DNA from: an uncultured Lutimaribacter sp.
Lineage (GTDB): Bacteria > Pseudomonadota > Alphaproteobacteria > Rhodobacterales > Rhodobacteraceae
Assembly (NCBI GenBank): GCA_913061505.1
Contig: CAJXSO010000005.1
Coordinates: forward strand, 34,575-98,574
Direction of reading: 5' to 3'
DNA length: 64,000 nucleotides
Part shown: one piece after another, positions 1 to 8,684 of the stretch
Position numbering within the stretch: position 1 is the stretch's first letter
Layout: every line of letters begins with the position of its first letter
The notes under the pieces: generated by a model
Told to the model about the DNA's origin: nothing
The model's database searches: none
What the model saw: the letters and a program-made list of their open reading frames with translations, nothing else
Position numbers and translations under genes: made by a program

Positions 1-1
1 T

Positions 2-148
2 ACCGCCGGGCTGGTGATTGGCGCCGAAGGCTTTCCCGGCATTGGCGCGATGGGCCTAGATAGGTTGGGCGCCGCGGCCCGTTTCCAGCTGCACCACAGC
101 CAAGCCTTGGGTGGCGATGTGGTGCATATTTGGGCCCGCAGCCCCTAG
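2..148 (+). CDS. C-terminal 48 residues of an unidentified protein (cut by window start)
   Basis: One reading frame is open from the first bases of the window to a TAG at 146-148 and gives a plausible 48-residue tail ending in GGDVVHIWARSP. I do not recognise the family. Its stop codon overlaps the stop of the convergent kpsC gene inside the tetranucleotide CTAG (145-148), an arrangement that also occurs at two other convergent junctions in this window; that recurrence supports this being a real gene end rather than a chance open frame. Function cannot be assigned from the fragment. Confidence 0.5.
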   Translation, partial: TAGLVIGAEGFPGIGAMGLDRLGAAARFQLHHSQALGGDVVHIWARSP

Positions 149-2196
149 CGCCGCTTTAGTGCGGCCTGCGCCCATGCGGGCAGGCCCCAGCCCATTGGCC
201 GCCCGCCCACGCCCGCGGCCAACCGCGCCAGCGCAATTTCGGGCGGGCAGGGCTGGTTGGTGATCGGGTCGTGATAGCGCGGATAATCGATCAGGGCGGC
301 ATGCACCAAGCCCAGCAGCCCGGGCCGCGCCCGGCGGCGGGGCAGGTCTATGCCCAAATGCCGCGTCAGCCCCCAGCCGGTGTAAAACGGTGCGCCCAGT
401 GTCACCACCTGGCGCCCGCGCAACAGCGCCTCGAACCCCAAAAGCGAGGTTAGCGTCCACACCGCATCAACATGGGGCAAAAGTGCGGCACTATCGGTAT
501 GGGCCAGCACCATATCGGCCCAGCCTTCGGCATTGGCCACATGGCCGGGGCGCAGGCCTGCCTCGACATCGGGGTGGGGCTTGTAAAGCAGGGTTGCTTT
601 GGGGTTTTCCGCCCGCACACGCGCCAAAAGCGCGCGGTTGGTGCGCAAATCGGCGGGTGCGCCTTGCAGAACCGAGGCATCGTTTTCCACCTGTCCGGGC
701 ACCAAAATCAGCGGCTGTCCGGGGCTTGGGCGCGGCAGGGCGGGGGGCGGCTGGCCGATGTTATATTTGCTCACCCCTGCCTGCAGCACGGCATGCAGCA
801 GCGCCTCGGCCCGCAGCGCCTGATCGGGGCGCAGCTTTGCGCGTTGGGCGATCAGCTGTTCCAGCAGGCTGGGCTGGGCCGGGTTATAGTGAATGCCCAG
901 CCCATCACAGGCCAGCGAGAGCGGCGCCACCAGCTGCGCCCCCAACCCGTTCGAGCGTAAAAAGCCGTCTTCAACCCGTGTAAGCGCCGGGTTCTGGCAG
1001 GCCGCGCCGCTGGCATGGCTGGCCCATACCATATGCCGCGCGCCTGTGGCTGCGGCGGCCCTTGCAGCTTTTTCGGCGGTTTTGGCAAAATAAAGCCGCC
1101 CGTGCTGGCCGAAAAACGCCCGCATATGGCGGCGTTTCCACAGGCTGATGCCTTGGCAGGCCCAGCCATGGCGGTCTTCGCGCCAGCAGCGCGTCTGCGC
1201 CTCGAGCGTGTCGATCACCTGCTCGAGCTGGCACAGCTGGTCGGTATAGGGGTCATACCACAGCGGATAAAGCAGCATGGCGGCGGTGAACAGCTGTGCT
1301 GCGGTCAGGCGGCGCTGGCGGTTGGGCAGGGGGGTGTGATCGGTGCTCAGGCCCCATCCGGCATAAAACGGGGCGCCAAACACATGCGGGCGGTGGCCTG
1401 CCACGATGGCCTCGAACCCCATTTGCGAGGACACGGTGTAAACCGCCACAGCCCCCTCAAGCAGCGCCCATGGGCTAAGCTGTGTGGCCAAAAGTGTGGT
1501 GCGTGCATCGGTATCTTTCTGGCTGAAATAGCCTGCCCTGTGCCCTTGGGCCGTTTCGGGATGGGTTTTGATGATGATCGGGTGGTGGGGGTGGTTGGCG
1601 CGCGCCGCGGCCAGCATATCGGCAAAGCTTTGCGCCGAAGCGCCGCCCATGGTGATGGCCGCATCGCCCCGCGTTTGATCGATCACCAGCACATAGCCCG
1701 GCGGGGGCAGATCGGGGCCATCGATCAGGGTGGCGCTGTATTTGCTGAGGTGTGCGGCCTGCAGGCGGGCCATGGCGTGGCGCGCCCGGCCCAGCAGGGC
1801 TGCATCATCCAGCGGGTGATTGGCCAGGATCTGCAGCAAATCCGAGCGGCTATCTGGCGCATAATGCATGCCGCCATGATCGATCACCAGGCCCAAGGGC
1901 GGGCTGCCGCTGCGCCCGGGAAAGAGGCTGCGCAAAAACGCGTCTTCCACCCGCACCAGTGTGGCGCCGCGCCGCGCCGCAACGGCCTGCCCGCGCGCAG
2001 CCGTGGGGCTGTGGCCCCATACCCCCACCAGCCCACCCGCCTGGGGCAAGCCCAAACGCGGCGGATAGCCCGCCAGCGTGAGAATGCGCCGGATGCGGCT
2101 TTGGGTGAAAAAGCTGGTGGAATAGCAGTGCAGTGGCGCGGGGGCCGGGCGCCATGTATCGCCCGTGCCGCCCGGATTGGGCCCCGCCATGCGCAT
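145..2196 (-). CDS. kpsC: KpsC-like capsule polysaccharide beta-Kdo transferase (LipB family)
   Basis: The 683-residue protein consists of two related halves, each carrying the capsule-synthesis signature: VEDAFLRS near residues 83-90 and VEDGFLRS near residue 405, each followed by a D-x-G-x-HY segment and later a HPE/KPHPD motif. This tandem duplication is the hallmark of KpsC, which alternates with KpsS to build the poly-Kdo linker joining group 2-type capsules to a lipid anchor at the cytoplasmic face of the inner membrane. It begins 3 bases after the stop of the export lipoprotein gene and is the last gene of a minus-strand capsule operon. An in-frame ATG at 2190 is an alternative start. 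No kpsM/T/E genes lie in the window, so the ABC exporter must be encoded elsewhere if the system is complete. Confidence 0.88.
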   Translation of the reverse strand: MRMAGPNPGGTGDTWRPAPAPLHCYSTSFFTQSRIRRILTLAGYPPRLGLPQAGGLVGVWGHSPTAARGQAVAARRGATLVRVEDAFLRSLFPGRSGSPPLGLVIDHGGMHYAPDSRSDLLQILANHPLDDAALLGRARHAMARLQAAHLSKYSATLIDGPDLPPPGYVLVIDQTRGDAAITMGGASAQSFADMLAAARANHPHHPIIIKTHPETAQGHRAGYFSQKDTDARTTLLATQLSPWALLEGAVAVYTVSSQMGFEAIVAGHRPHVFGAPFYAGWGLSTDHTPLPNRQRRLTAAQLFTAAMLLYPLWYDPYTDQLCQLEQVIDTLEAQTRCWREDRHGWACQGISLWKRRHMRAFFGQHGRLYFAKTAEKAARAAAATGARHMVWASHASGAACQNPALTRVEDGFLRSNGLGAQLVAPLSLACDGLGIHYNPAQPSLLEQLIAQRAKLRPDQALRAEALLHAVLQAGVSKYNIGQPPPALPRPSPGQPLILVPGQVENDASVLQGAPADLRTNRALLARVRAENPKATLLYKPHPDVEAGLRPGHVANAEGWADMVLAHTDSAALLPHVDAVWTLTSLLGFEALLRGRQVVTLGAPFYTGWGLTRHLGIDLPRRRARPGLLGLVHAALIDYPRYHDPITNQPCPPEIALARLAAGVGGRPMGWGLPAWAQAALKRR

Positions 2197-2199
2197 GGC

Positions 2200-3378
2200 T
2201 TAATTGCCGCCGCCTGCCGCGGTTGTCAGCGTATTGACCGCCGAAAGCGAGCCGGTCAGCGCAGCGATTGCCTTGCTCCACTGGGTGAATGGCGCCTCGG
2301 TCACATACAGCGTGTCTTCGTCGCGGATCACGAAATCGCGGGCCATGAACATGCCATTGGGCTTGGTCAAATCCAGCACATAGATCAAGCGCTGCGCGCC
2401 TTGCAGGTCATCGCGGCCCAGCACGCGGTTGGCAATTTCGGCAGGTTCGTTGCGCAGCACGAAAACGCCCGTTGGATCGGCGGCGTTGGCCGATAGCCCG
2501 CCCACCTGGGCAATGGCCTCGAGCGCAGATAGGGTCTGGCTTTCAAAGGGCACGCGGGTTTGCGTGCCAGTGGCCCCCAGCGCGGTAAAGGCGCGGGTGT
2601 CTTCCTCGACCAAGATCCGGTCGCCGGCGCGCAGGGCAATATCGAATTCGGGATGTTTATACAGATCTTGCAGCCATACCTGCGAGCGTTGATCGCCGCG
2701 TATCACCGTAAGCTGGGCGATTTCAGGCTCGATACTGACACCGCCCGCCCGCGCCAGCATGGCCGATAGGGTGCGCGTGGGCCGCTCGATTGGAAACACG
2801 CCTTGGGCGCTGACCTTGCCAATCAGGCTGACGGTGGCCCCATCGCCTGCGGCGCGGCGCACTTCGACCTGTGGTTCGGGGGTTTGATCTTGCAGCTTTT
2901 CGGTGATGATGCGGCGCAGCGCCTCGGGGGTGTTACCTGCGGCGCGAATGCGCCCGGCATAGGGCACAAAGATAAACCCGGCGCCATCCACCTGCACCTC
3001 TTGCAGCGGTGCGGGGCTGGTGCCAAACAGGCCCTGATCGACGTTTTCCCAAATGGTCAGGCCCAAAGTATCGCCGGGGCGGATGGTGTCAGAGCCAAGG
3101 ACCGCCGCGTTTTTGAACGCATCGCTAAAGCCCAAGGCCGGGCTGATCGCGGTGGCGCGGGTGACGCGATCGTTCACGCTGATGACAAAGGCATCGCCTT
3201 GGCGCTGAACCGAGCCTGAGAAAATCTCGCCCTTGTTGGGGCCAGTGCGCGGCAGGCCGCATGCGGCAACCAGTGCCACCAAAGAGCATAGGGCGACAGA
3301 CCGCGCCCAGCGGGGTGCAAGGGGTTTCACTGCTCGGTCTCCTGACCTGTTATTATTCTGCCTCGGTTTTTTGGCCAC
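2200..3378 (-). CDS. Polysaccharide export outer-membrane lipoprotein (Wza/BexD/KpsD type)
   Basis: The 392-residue protein has a basic N-terminus, a hydrophobic stretch and a lipobox ending VAAC at Cys40, so it should be a lipoprotein. It then shows a Poly_export region (IRPGDTLGLTIWE, about residues 100-112; DGAGFIFVPYAGRI) followed by SLBB-like segments (VSLIGKVSAQGVFPIE; LRAGDRILVEEDTR). Size and order match the outer-membrane channel proteins Wza, BexD and CtrA of Neisseria. The gene sits between kpsS (88 bases upstream) and kpsC (3 bases downstream) on the same strand, which fits capsule export. The N-terminus is long for a signal peptide (about 39 residues before the Cys), so translation may start downstream at a non-ATG codon. 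Confidence 0.85.
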   Translation of the reverse strand: MAKKPRQNNNRSGDRAVKPLAPRWARSVALCSLVALVAACGLPRTGPNKGEIFSGSVQRQGDAFVISVNDRVTRATAISPALGFSDAFKNAAVLGSDTIRPGDTLGLTIWENVDQGLFGTSPAPLQEVQVDGAGFIFVPYAGRIRAAGNTPEALRRIITEKLQDQTPEPQVEVRRAAGDGATVSLIGKVSAQGVFPIERPTRTLSAMLARAGGVSIEPEIAQLTVIRGDQRSQVWLQDLYKHPEFDIALRAGDRILVEEDTRAFTALGATGTQTRVPFESQTLSALEAIAQVGGLSANAADPTGVFVLRNEPAEIANRVLGRDDLQGAQRLIYVLDLTKPNGMFMARDFVIRDEDTLYVTEAPFTQWSKAIAALTGSLSAVNTLTTAAGGGN

Positions 3379-3465
3379 TCTAGCCTATGGCGGGCGCAAA
3401 ATAAAGCGCTAGTCGCACAGGTGAAAAACACCCTAGGGGCGAGTGTTGCGCATTTGCCAAGCCTA

Positions 3466-4785
3466 TTAGGGGATCATCTGCAGATATTGCCGTGGCCCGG
3501 CACGCCCTGTGTGCAGCGCATCATACGGGTCATCAGGGCTGAGCATCATGTCTACCACCTGGCGCAGCACCTGGCGCCGCCCGCGGCTGGAATAAAACCC
3601 GCCAGGAATTTGGCTGGTTTCCAGCAGATAGGCGCGAAAATCTTGATAGGCGGTGCGATCGGGCCGGGTGGGGGCGGTGAAAAACTGTGCCAAGCCTTGG
3701 GTCGAGACGAATTCGGGCTTGTTATAAATCGCCGCGCCAAACACCTTTAGCGGGATGCCGCGCCACAGCACCTGTTGCGCTGCGGTGGAATTTACGGTCA
3801 CCGCGCTGCGGGCCTCGTTTAACAGTTGCGCCAGCTTGCCGCCTTGCAAAAAATGCACCCGTCGCCCCACGCCATGCGCCTGGGCCAGGCGGGCAATATC
3901 GGCGCGCAGCGGTGCGCGCCCGGTTTCCAGCGGATGGGCCTTGAACACCAGATGATGGTGGCGCGGCGCCCCTGCGGCAAAGCCTGCGATCACCAGCTCG
4001 ATAAAGGCATGCATATCGGCAAAGGGCGAATGCACCTGAAAGCTGCTGTCATGTTCCAGTTGCAACAGCACCAGATGGTAGGGAAAGCCCCCCCGCCGAA
4101 TACGCGCTGTGGCTAGGCGGCGCTGCAGGCTGTGCAGGGGCATCATCACCAAGCGGCGCAGATATAGCATGAATTCGGCGCTGACGGGCAATTGCCGATG
4201 GGGTTGAAACTGCCGGTATCCACCATTTTTGAACATCACAAACCAATGATAAAGCGCCCCGTAAAAGACATGTTGGCGCATATCCCCCCAGCGTGCCGGC
4301 GGGGCGGTGGTGGTGGTGTCGGCATGGGTGAGGGCGCGGCGCATTTCGGCCACGCTGGTCTGCATCAGGCGCGAATTGCCATTGGTGCCGCCACGCTCGT
4401 ATGTCACCCAATAGGGGCGCAAATAGCCCTCTTCAAACACATGCACGCACAGGTTTTTTTCGCGCGCAAAGGCAATGGCGCTGGCATGCACAAAGCGGGT
4501 ATCGCCATAAAGCACCAGATCTGTCACCGCCTTTTCGGCCACGATCTGTGCCAGATGCGCAGGCCAGTCCTGCGGGGGGGCGCGATGGGCGATATAACTT
4601 GCGCTATGAAACCAAAAGGCCCGATCGCCGGCGTTAAACCCCACCCGCCAGGCCTGTGCCCCAGCTTGGCGCAGCATCTGTGCCAAGCCATGAAAAAACG
4701 GCCCATGGGGGCCTTGCAGAAACAAAAACACCCGCTGCGTGGGCGGGGCGCCTGCGGGGGGCTGTGCTGTGTATGCCTGCGCCAT
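3466..4785 (-). CDS. kpsS: KpsS-like capsule polysaccharide synthesis protein (Kdo transferase)
   Basis: The 439-residue single-copy capsule-synthesis domain carries VFEEGYLRPYWVTYE around residues 117-131, FKAHPLE near residue 290, and a VNSTAAQQVLWRGIPLKVFG block, all characteristic of KpsS. KpsS adds the first beta-Kdo to lyso-phosphatidylglycerol, and KpsC extends it. It is the first gene of the minus-strand capsule operon. Its promoter should lie in the 196-base divergent gap shared with ribE (4786-4981), which contains an AT-richer patch around 4830-4890. Histidine- and glutamine-rich patches in mid-protein are unusual but do not disturb the motifs. Confidence 0.87.
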   Translation of the reverse strand: MAQAYTAQPPAGAPPTQRVFLFLQGPHGPFFHGLAQMLRQAGAQAWRVGFNAGDRAFWFHSASYIAHRAPPQDWPAHLAQIVAEKAVTDLVLYGDTRFVHASAIAFAREKNLCVHVFEEGYLRPYWVTYERGGTNGNSRLMQTSVAEMRRALTHADTTTTAPPARWGDMRQHVFYGALYHWFVMFKNGGYRQFQPHRQLPVSAEFMLYLRRLVMMPLHSLQRRLATARIRRGGFPYHLVLLQLEHDSSFQVHSPFADMHAFIELVIAGFAAGAPRHHHLVFKAHPLETGRAPLRADIARLAQAHGVGRRVHFLQGGKLAQLLNEARSAVTVNSTAAQQVLWRGIPLKVFGAAIYNKPEFVSTQGLAQFFTAPTRPDRTAYQDFRAYLLETSQIPGGFYSSRGRRQVLRQVVDMMLSPDDPYDALHTGRAGPRQYLQMIP

Positions 4786-4981
4786 ATCTTACCCAAAACC
4801 TGCCGCTCATTGCGCGATGAGCAAACACCAAAACCACTTTTCTTATGTTAACGGCAAAACGGGGCGAATTTAAGGCGCAAATAATCTGCCATCGCCGCGC
4901 CACCCTTGCCAGCGGGGGGGCTTGGGGCTAGGTCAGGGGCAAGCCGCGGGCATGCGGCCAGACCAGCAAAACGAGGCCCCC

Positions 4982-5569
4982 ATGTTTACAGGCATCATCA
5001 CCGATATCGGCCAGATCGAACAGCTAGAACAGCGCGGCGATCTGCGCGCGCGCATCGCCACCAGCTACGATATGGCGCGGGTGGATATGGGCGCCTCGAT
5101 CGCCTGTGATGGCGTGTGTTTGACGGTGGTCAACAAGGGCCAGGGCTGGTTTGACGTGGATATCAGCGCCGAAAGCGTTTCAAAAACCAACATCAGCGAT
5201 TGGGCGCAGGGCCACCGCATCAATCTTGAGCGGGCGCTGCGGGTGGGCGACGAACTGGGCGGGCATATCGTATCGGGCCATGTGGATGGGGTGGCCGAGG
5301 TGGTGGGCCTGCGCAAAGAGGGCGACAGCACCCGCGTGACATTTCGCGCCCCCGAGGCGCTGGCGCGGTTCATCGCGGAGAAAGGCTCGGTTGCGCTGAA
5401 TGGCACCTCGCTGACGGTGAACGAGGTGCAGGGCCGCGATTTTGGCGTGAATTTCATCCCCCATACCCAAGCCGCCACCACCTGGGGGGCCGTGGCGGTT
5501 GGGGACCGGGTGAATTTGGAAATCGACACGCTGGCGCGCTATGTGGCGCGGCTGGCCGATTACGGCTAG
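4982..5569 (+). CDS. ribE: Riboflavin synthase, alpha chain
   Basis: Dismutates two 6,7-dimethyl-8-ribityllumazine molecules to riboflavin. The 195-residue protein starts with the family-typical MFTGIITDIG and contains two lumazine-binding barrels; GHIVSGHVDG (about residues 95-104) and LNGTSLTVNEV mark the second. The frame is open 60 bases further upstream, but the ATG at 4982 begins exactly at the conserved N-terminus, so I chose it. No other rib genes and no recognisable FMN riboswitch precede it. It converges on sdaA with only 25 bases between the stops. Confidence 0.95.
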   Translation: MFTGIITDIGQIEQLEQRGDLRARIATSYDMARVDMGASIACDGVCLTVVNKGQGWFDVDISAESVSKTNISDWAQGHRINLERALRVGDELGGHIVSGHVDGVAEVVGLRKEGDSTRVTFRAPEALARFIAEKGSVALNGTSLTVNEVQGRDFGVNFIPHTQAATTWGAVAVGDRVNLEIDTLARYVARLADYG

Positions 5570-5594
5570 GCGGCGGGGCGCGGGGCGCTGATCC

Positions 5595-6968
5595 CTAGCA
5601 ATTGGGGATATTCACAGCCAAGCCCCCAAGCGAGGTTTCTTTGTATTTCTCGTGCATATCGGCGCCGGTTTGGCGCATGGTTTCAATGGCCGCATCCAAA
5701 GGCACGAAATGCTGCCCATCGCCGCGCAGCGCCAGGCTAGCTGCGCTGACGGCCTTGATGGCGCCCAGCCCATTGCGCTCGATGCAGGGCACCTGAACCA
5801 AGCCTTTGACCGGGTCGCAGGTCATGCCAAGGTGATGTTCCAGCGCAATCTCTGCTGCATTTTCAATCTGTTCTGGCGTGCCGCCCAACACGGCGCATAG
5901 CCCGGCTGCGGCCATTGCGGCGGCGCTGCCCACCTCGGCCTGGCAGCCCGCCTCGGCGCCCGAGATCGAGGCGTTGAATTTCACCAGCCCGCCAATGGCC
6001 GCGGCGGTTAGCAAAAATTCGTCTATCTGGCTGGCACTGGCACCGGGCACATGATCTAGCCAATAGCGGATCACCGCAGGCACCACACCGGCCGCGCCAT
6101 TGGTGGGCGCGGTCACCACCTGCCCGCCGGCTGCGTTTTCTTCGTTGACCGCCATCGCATAGGCCGACATCCAATCGTTGATCACATGCGGCGCGGTCAG
6201 GTTCATGCCCCGTTCGGCCTGCAGTTTTTCGTGAATGGCCTTGGCGCGGCGGCGCACATTCAGCCCGCCGGGCAAAATGCCATCGGTGTTCAGGCCGCGA
6301 TCGATACAGGCGTTCATCACCTCCCACAGGCGGGCAATGCCACGATCCAGCCCTTGGGCGCCATTGCGGCTGATTTCATTGGCGCGTTTCATCTGGGCAA
6401 TGGTTTTGCCCGATGTCTTGGCCATCTCTAGCATTTCCGCAGCAGATTTGAACGGGTAGGGCACTGGCGCGCCCTCGTCTGTGGCGCGCCCCGCTGCCAG
6501 CTCGGCCGCGCTGAGCACAAAGCCACCGCCGATGGAATAATAGGTTTCTTGCAAGATCACATCGCCTTGCGCATCGAGCCCCATCAAGATCATGCCATTG
6601 GCGTGGCCGGGCAGGGCGGGGCCATAATCGAAGACAAGGCTGGTTTTGGGATCAAACTGCAGCGGTGGCAGGCCCTCGACCACAATCTGGCGGGTTTCGG
6701 CGATCTGGGCTAAAACCGCCTCGGCGCGGGCATGATCGTAGGTATCGGGCAAAAAGCCTGCCAGCCCCAAGATCGTGGCGCGGTCGGTGGCATGGCCCAC
6801 CCCGGTAAAGGCCAGGCTGCCATGCAGCGAGGCGCGCACACCGGCAAATTCAAACGGTGCGGCGCGCATCTGCTGCAAAAACCGGGCCGCAGCCACCATT
6901 GGCCCCATCGTATGCGAGGACGAGGGGCCGATACCAACTTTGAACATATCGAAGACAGAGAGAAACAT
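5595..6968 (-). CDS. sdaA: L-serine ammonia-lyase (iron-sulfur, single-chain SdaA)
   Basis: Deaminates L-serine to pyruvate and ammonia using a 4Fe-4S cluster. The protein (457 residues from the chosen start) opens with [20 protein letters not shown], the beta-domain signature, and its alpha domain holds the expected cysteine environments GCQAEVG, MTCDPV and VPCIER that ligate the cluster. The frame extends 33 bases upstream, but the start at 6968 matches family N-termini and lies one base after the TGA of the glutathione transferase gene, implying translational coupling. A GGAAG stretch about 12 bases upstream could serve as ribosome-binding site. Ends convergently with ribE. Confidence 0.95.
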   Translation of the reverse strand: MFLSVFDMFKVGIGPSSSHTMGPMVAAARFLQQMRAAPFEFAGVRASLHGSLAFTGVGHATDRATILGLAGFLPDTYDHARAEAVLAQIAETRQIVVEGLPPLQFDPKTSLVFDYGPALPGHANGMILMGLDAQGDVILQETYYSIGGGFVLSAAELAAGRATDEGAPVPYPFKSAAEMLEMAKTSGKTIAQMKRANEISRNGAQGLDRGIARLWEVMNACIDRGLNTDGILPGGLNVRRRAKAIHEKLQAERGMNLTAPHVINDWMSAYAMAVNEENAAGGQVVTAPTNGAAGVVPAVIRYWLDHVPGASASQIDEFLLTAAAIGGLVKFNASISGAEAGCQAEVGSAAAMAAAGLCAVLGGTPEQIENAAEIALEHHLGMTCDPVKGLVQVPCIERNGLGAIKAVSAASLALRGDGQHFVPLDAAIETMRQTGADMHEKYKETSLGGLAVNIPNC

Positions 6969-6969
6969 G

Positions 6970-7695
6970 TCAGACAGCGCTTCCTTCGGGAGGGGTGGCA
7001 AATGCCGGGCGGCTAAAGGGCTGTGGGCCCAGCCCCTCGGCCAAAGCCGCAGCTTGGGTGCTGGGGCGGTTTTCTAGGCGCTCGGCCATGGCCTGCAACC
7101 GGGGCGTATCGGCCAGGCAAAACCAGCCGGTTTCACCTTGTGGATAAAGCGCACACCAGCGCAGCAGCGGGGCCAAATACAGATCGATCAAACTGGGGCT
7201 TTGCCCGGCAAAAACCCCGGCGCCCTTGGCCTGTTCTGCGGCCTGATCCAGCAGCGCCAGATGCCGGGCAATATTGGTGCTGTTGATCTGGCGAAACTGG
7301 CGCTGTGCGGCGCTGTCTGGGCCCACGTAAAGATGGGGGTAAAACTGCATGCGCAGCGCGGGGTGCAGGGTGTTGGCCACGAAAAACAGCCATTTCAGCG
7401 CAGCACCCCGCAGGGCATCGTGGGGGGCTGGAAACAGCGCTTGCGCGGCGGTCTGGGCAGGGTGGGCATCGGCCAACCACAGCAAGATCGCGCCAGTTTC
7501 GAAAATGGCGCCTTGTGGGGTTTCCAACACCGGGATCAGCCCGGTTGGGTTCAGCGCCAGATAGGCCGGGGCCTTTTGCGCGGCGCGCGCGCGATCGACC
7601 AGGCAGGTGCTGTAGGGCAGGCGCAATTCCTCTAGCGCCAATCGGATGATCAGCGAGGCGTTATCTGGGGCATAGTGAAGGCGCAGCGTGCTCAT
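6970..7695 (-). CDS. Glutathione S-transferase family protein
   Basis: A 241-residue two-domain GST: an N-terminal thioredoxin-like half (LRLHYAPDNASLIIRLALEE, then NPTGLIPVLE and the GAILLWLAD glutathione-site segment) and a helical C-terminal half (SLIDLYLAPLLRW). The substrate cannot be told. The ATG at 7695 gives the usual N-terminus; the frame continues 57 bases upstream without supporting signals. It is the first gene of a two-gene unit with sdaA (stop-to-start gap one base) and diverges from rpiA. Why a GST is coupled to serine deaminase is not evident from the sequence. Confidence 0.85.
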   Translation of the reverse strand: MSTLRLHYAPDNASLIIRLALEELRLPYSTCLVDRARAAQKAPAYLALNPTGLIPVLETPQGAIFETGAILLWLADAHPAQTAAQALFPAPHDALRGAALKWLFFVANTLHPALRMQFYPHLYVGPDSAAQRQFRQINSTNIARHLALLDQAAEQAKGAGVFAGQSPSLIDLYLAPLLRWCALYPQGETGWFCLADTPRLQAMAERLENRPSTQAAALAEGLGPQPFSRPAFATPPEGSAV

Positions 7696-7837
7696 AGCGC
7701 CTTGATAGCGGGCGGCGTTGCCCGGGCGTGGTGAAAAAACGACGTTTCCCATTGGAAACGCGCAAGCCGGGGGCTGTGCCCCCTCGCATATAGGGCTAAG
7801 CTGGCCTATAAGCGCGCCAAATCAGCAGGAGTCGCCC

Positions 7838-8623
7838 ATGACCGGAGAGTTGTCGCCCATCGACAAGGCAAAATTCGTCGCCGCCAAACGCGCGGTTGAT
7901 TTCGTAGAAGATGGCATGCGTGTGGGCCTTGGCACCGGCTCGACCGCGGCATGGATGGTGCGCTGCCTGGCCGAGGTTGTACGCCAGGACGGCTTGAAAA
8001 TACGCGCCGTTCCCACCTCGACCCGCACAGCCGCTTTGGCGCGCGAATTGGGCATCGAGGTGGTTTCGCTGGACGAGGCAAAATGGCTGGATCTGACGAT
8101 CGATGGCGCCGATGAGTTCGATGCCGATCTCAACCTGATCAAAGGCGGCGGCGGTGCGCTGCTGCAGGAAAAAATCGTGGCCACCGCCAGCGATCAGATG
8201 ATCGTGATTGCCGATGCCGGCAAAGAAGTGGGCGCGCTGGGGGCCTTTCCGCTGCCGGTCGAGGTGATTCCCTTTGGCTGGCAAACCACCAAATCGCTGA
8301 TCGAGGAAATGCTGGTCTCGATCGATGTGTTGGGGCGTGGCACCAGCCTGCGAATGAATGGCGATCGCCCCTTTGTCACCGACGAGGGCAACCATATTCT
8401 GGATCTGCACCTGGGCCGTATCGGCAATGCACGGCAATTGGCAATGGTGCTCAACCAGGTGCCTGGTGTGGTGGAAAACGGCCTGTTTATCGATATTTGT
8501 GATGTGGTTGTGGTGGGCTATGGCGATGGCCGCGTGGAAACCCGCGACATCAACCAAGGCACGGTGGAAACCGAAAAGCTGGATTTTGTCGAAAGCGAAA
8601 ACCTGTTTCGCGATATCGACTAA
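7838..8623 (+). CDS. rpiA: Ribose-5-phosphate isomerase A
   Basis: Interconverts ribose 5-phosphate and ribulose 5-phosphate in the pentose phosphate pathway. The 261-residue protein contains the phosphate-binding GLGTGSTAAW loop (about residue 30), DGADEFD and the KGGGGALLQEKI block with the catalytic acid region typical of RpiA. A clear AGGAG at 7827-7831 sits 6 bases before the ATG at 7838, which fixes the start although the frame is open for 40 more codons upstream. A strong intrinsic terminator follows directly. Confidence 0.95.
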   Translation: MTGELSPIDKAKFVAAKRAVDFVEDGMRVGLGTGSTAAWMVRCLAEVVRQDGLKIRAVPTSTRTAALARELGIEVVSLDEAKWLDLTIDGADEFDADLNLIKGGGGALLQEKIVATASDQMIVIADAGKEVGALGAFPLPVEVIPFGWQTTKSLIEEMLVSIDVLGRGTSLRMNGDRPFVTDEGNHILDLHLGRIGNARQLAMVLNQVPGVVENGLFIDICDVVVVGYGDGRVETRDINQGTVETEKLDFVESENLFRDID

Positions 8624-8642
8624 CAGCCTGTATTTCCTGTTC

Positions 8643-8671
8643 AAAAGGCGCCCGTTTGCGGGCGCCTTTTT
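8643..8671. terminator. Bidirectional intrinsic terminator between rpiA and desaturase
   Basis: A perfect 8-bp stem GGCGCCCG / CGGGCGCC with a TTTG loop is flanked by an A-run on the left and a T-run on the right. It can therefore end rpiA transcription on the plus strand and desaturase transcription on the minus strand. Confidence 0.9.
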
Positions 8672-8684
8672 GTTTGGGTGGGCC

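Noticed and set aside
4786..4981. FMN riboswitch before ribE
   Set aside because: None of the conserved riboswitch blocks is recognisable in the 196-base gap; ribE here appears to be transcribed from a simple promoter.
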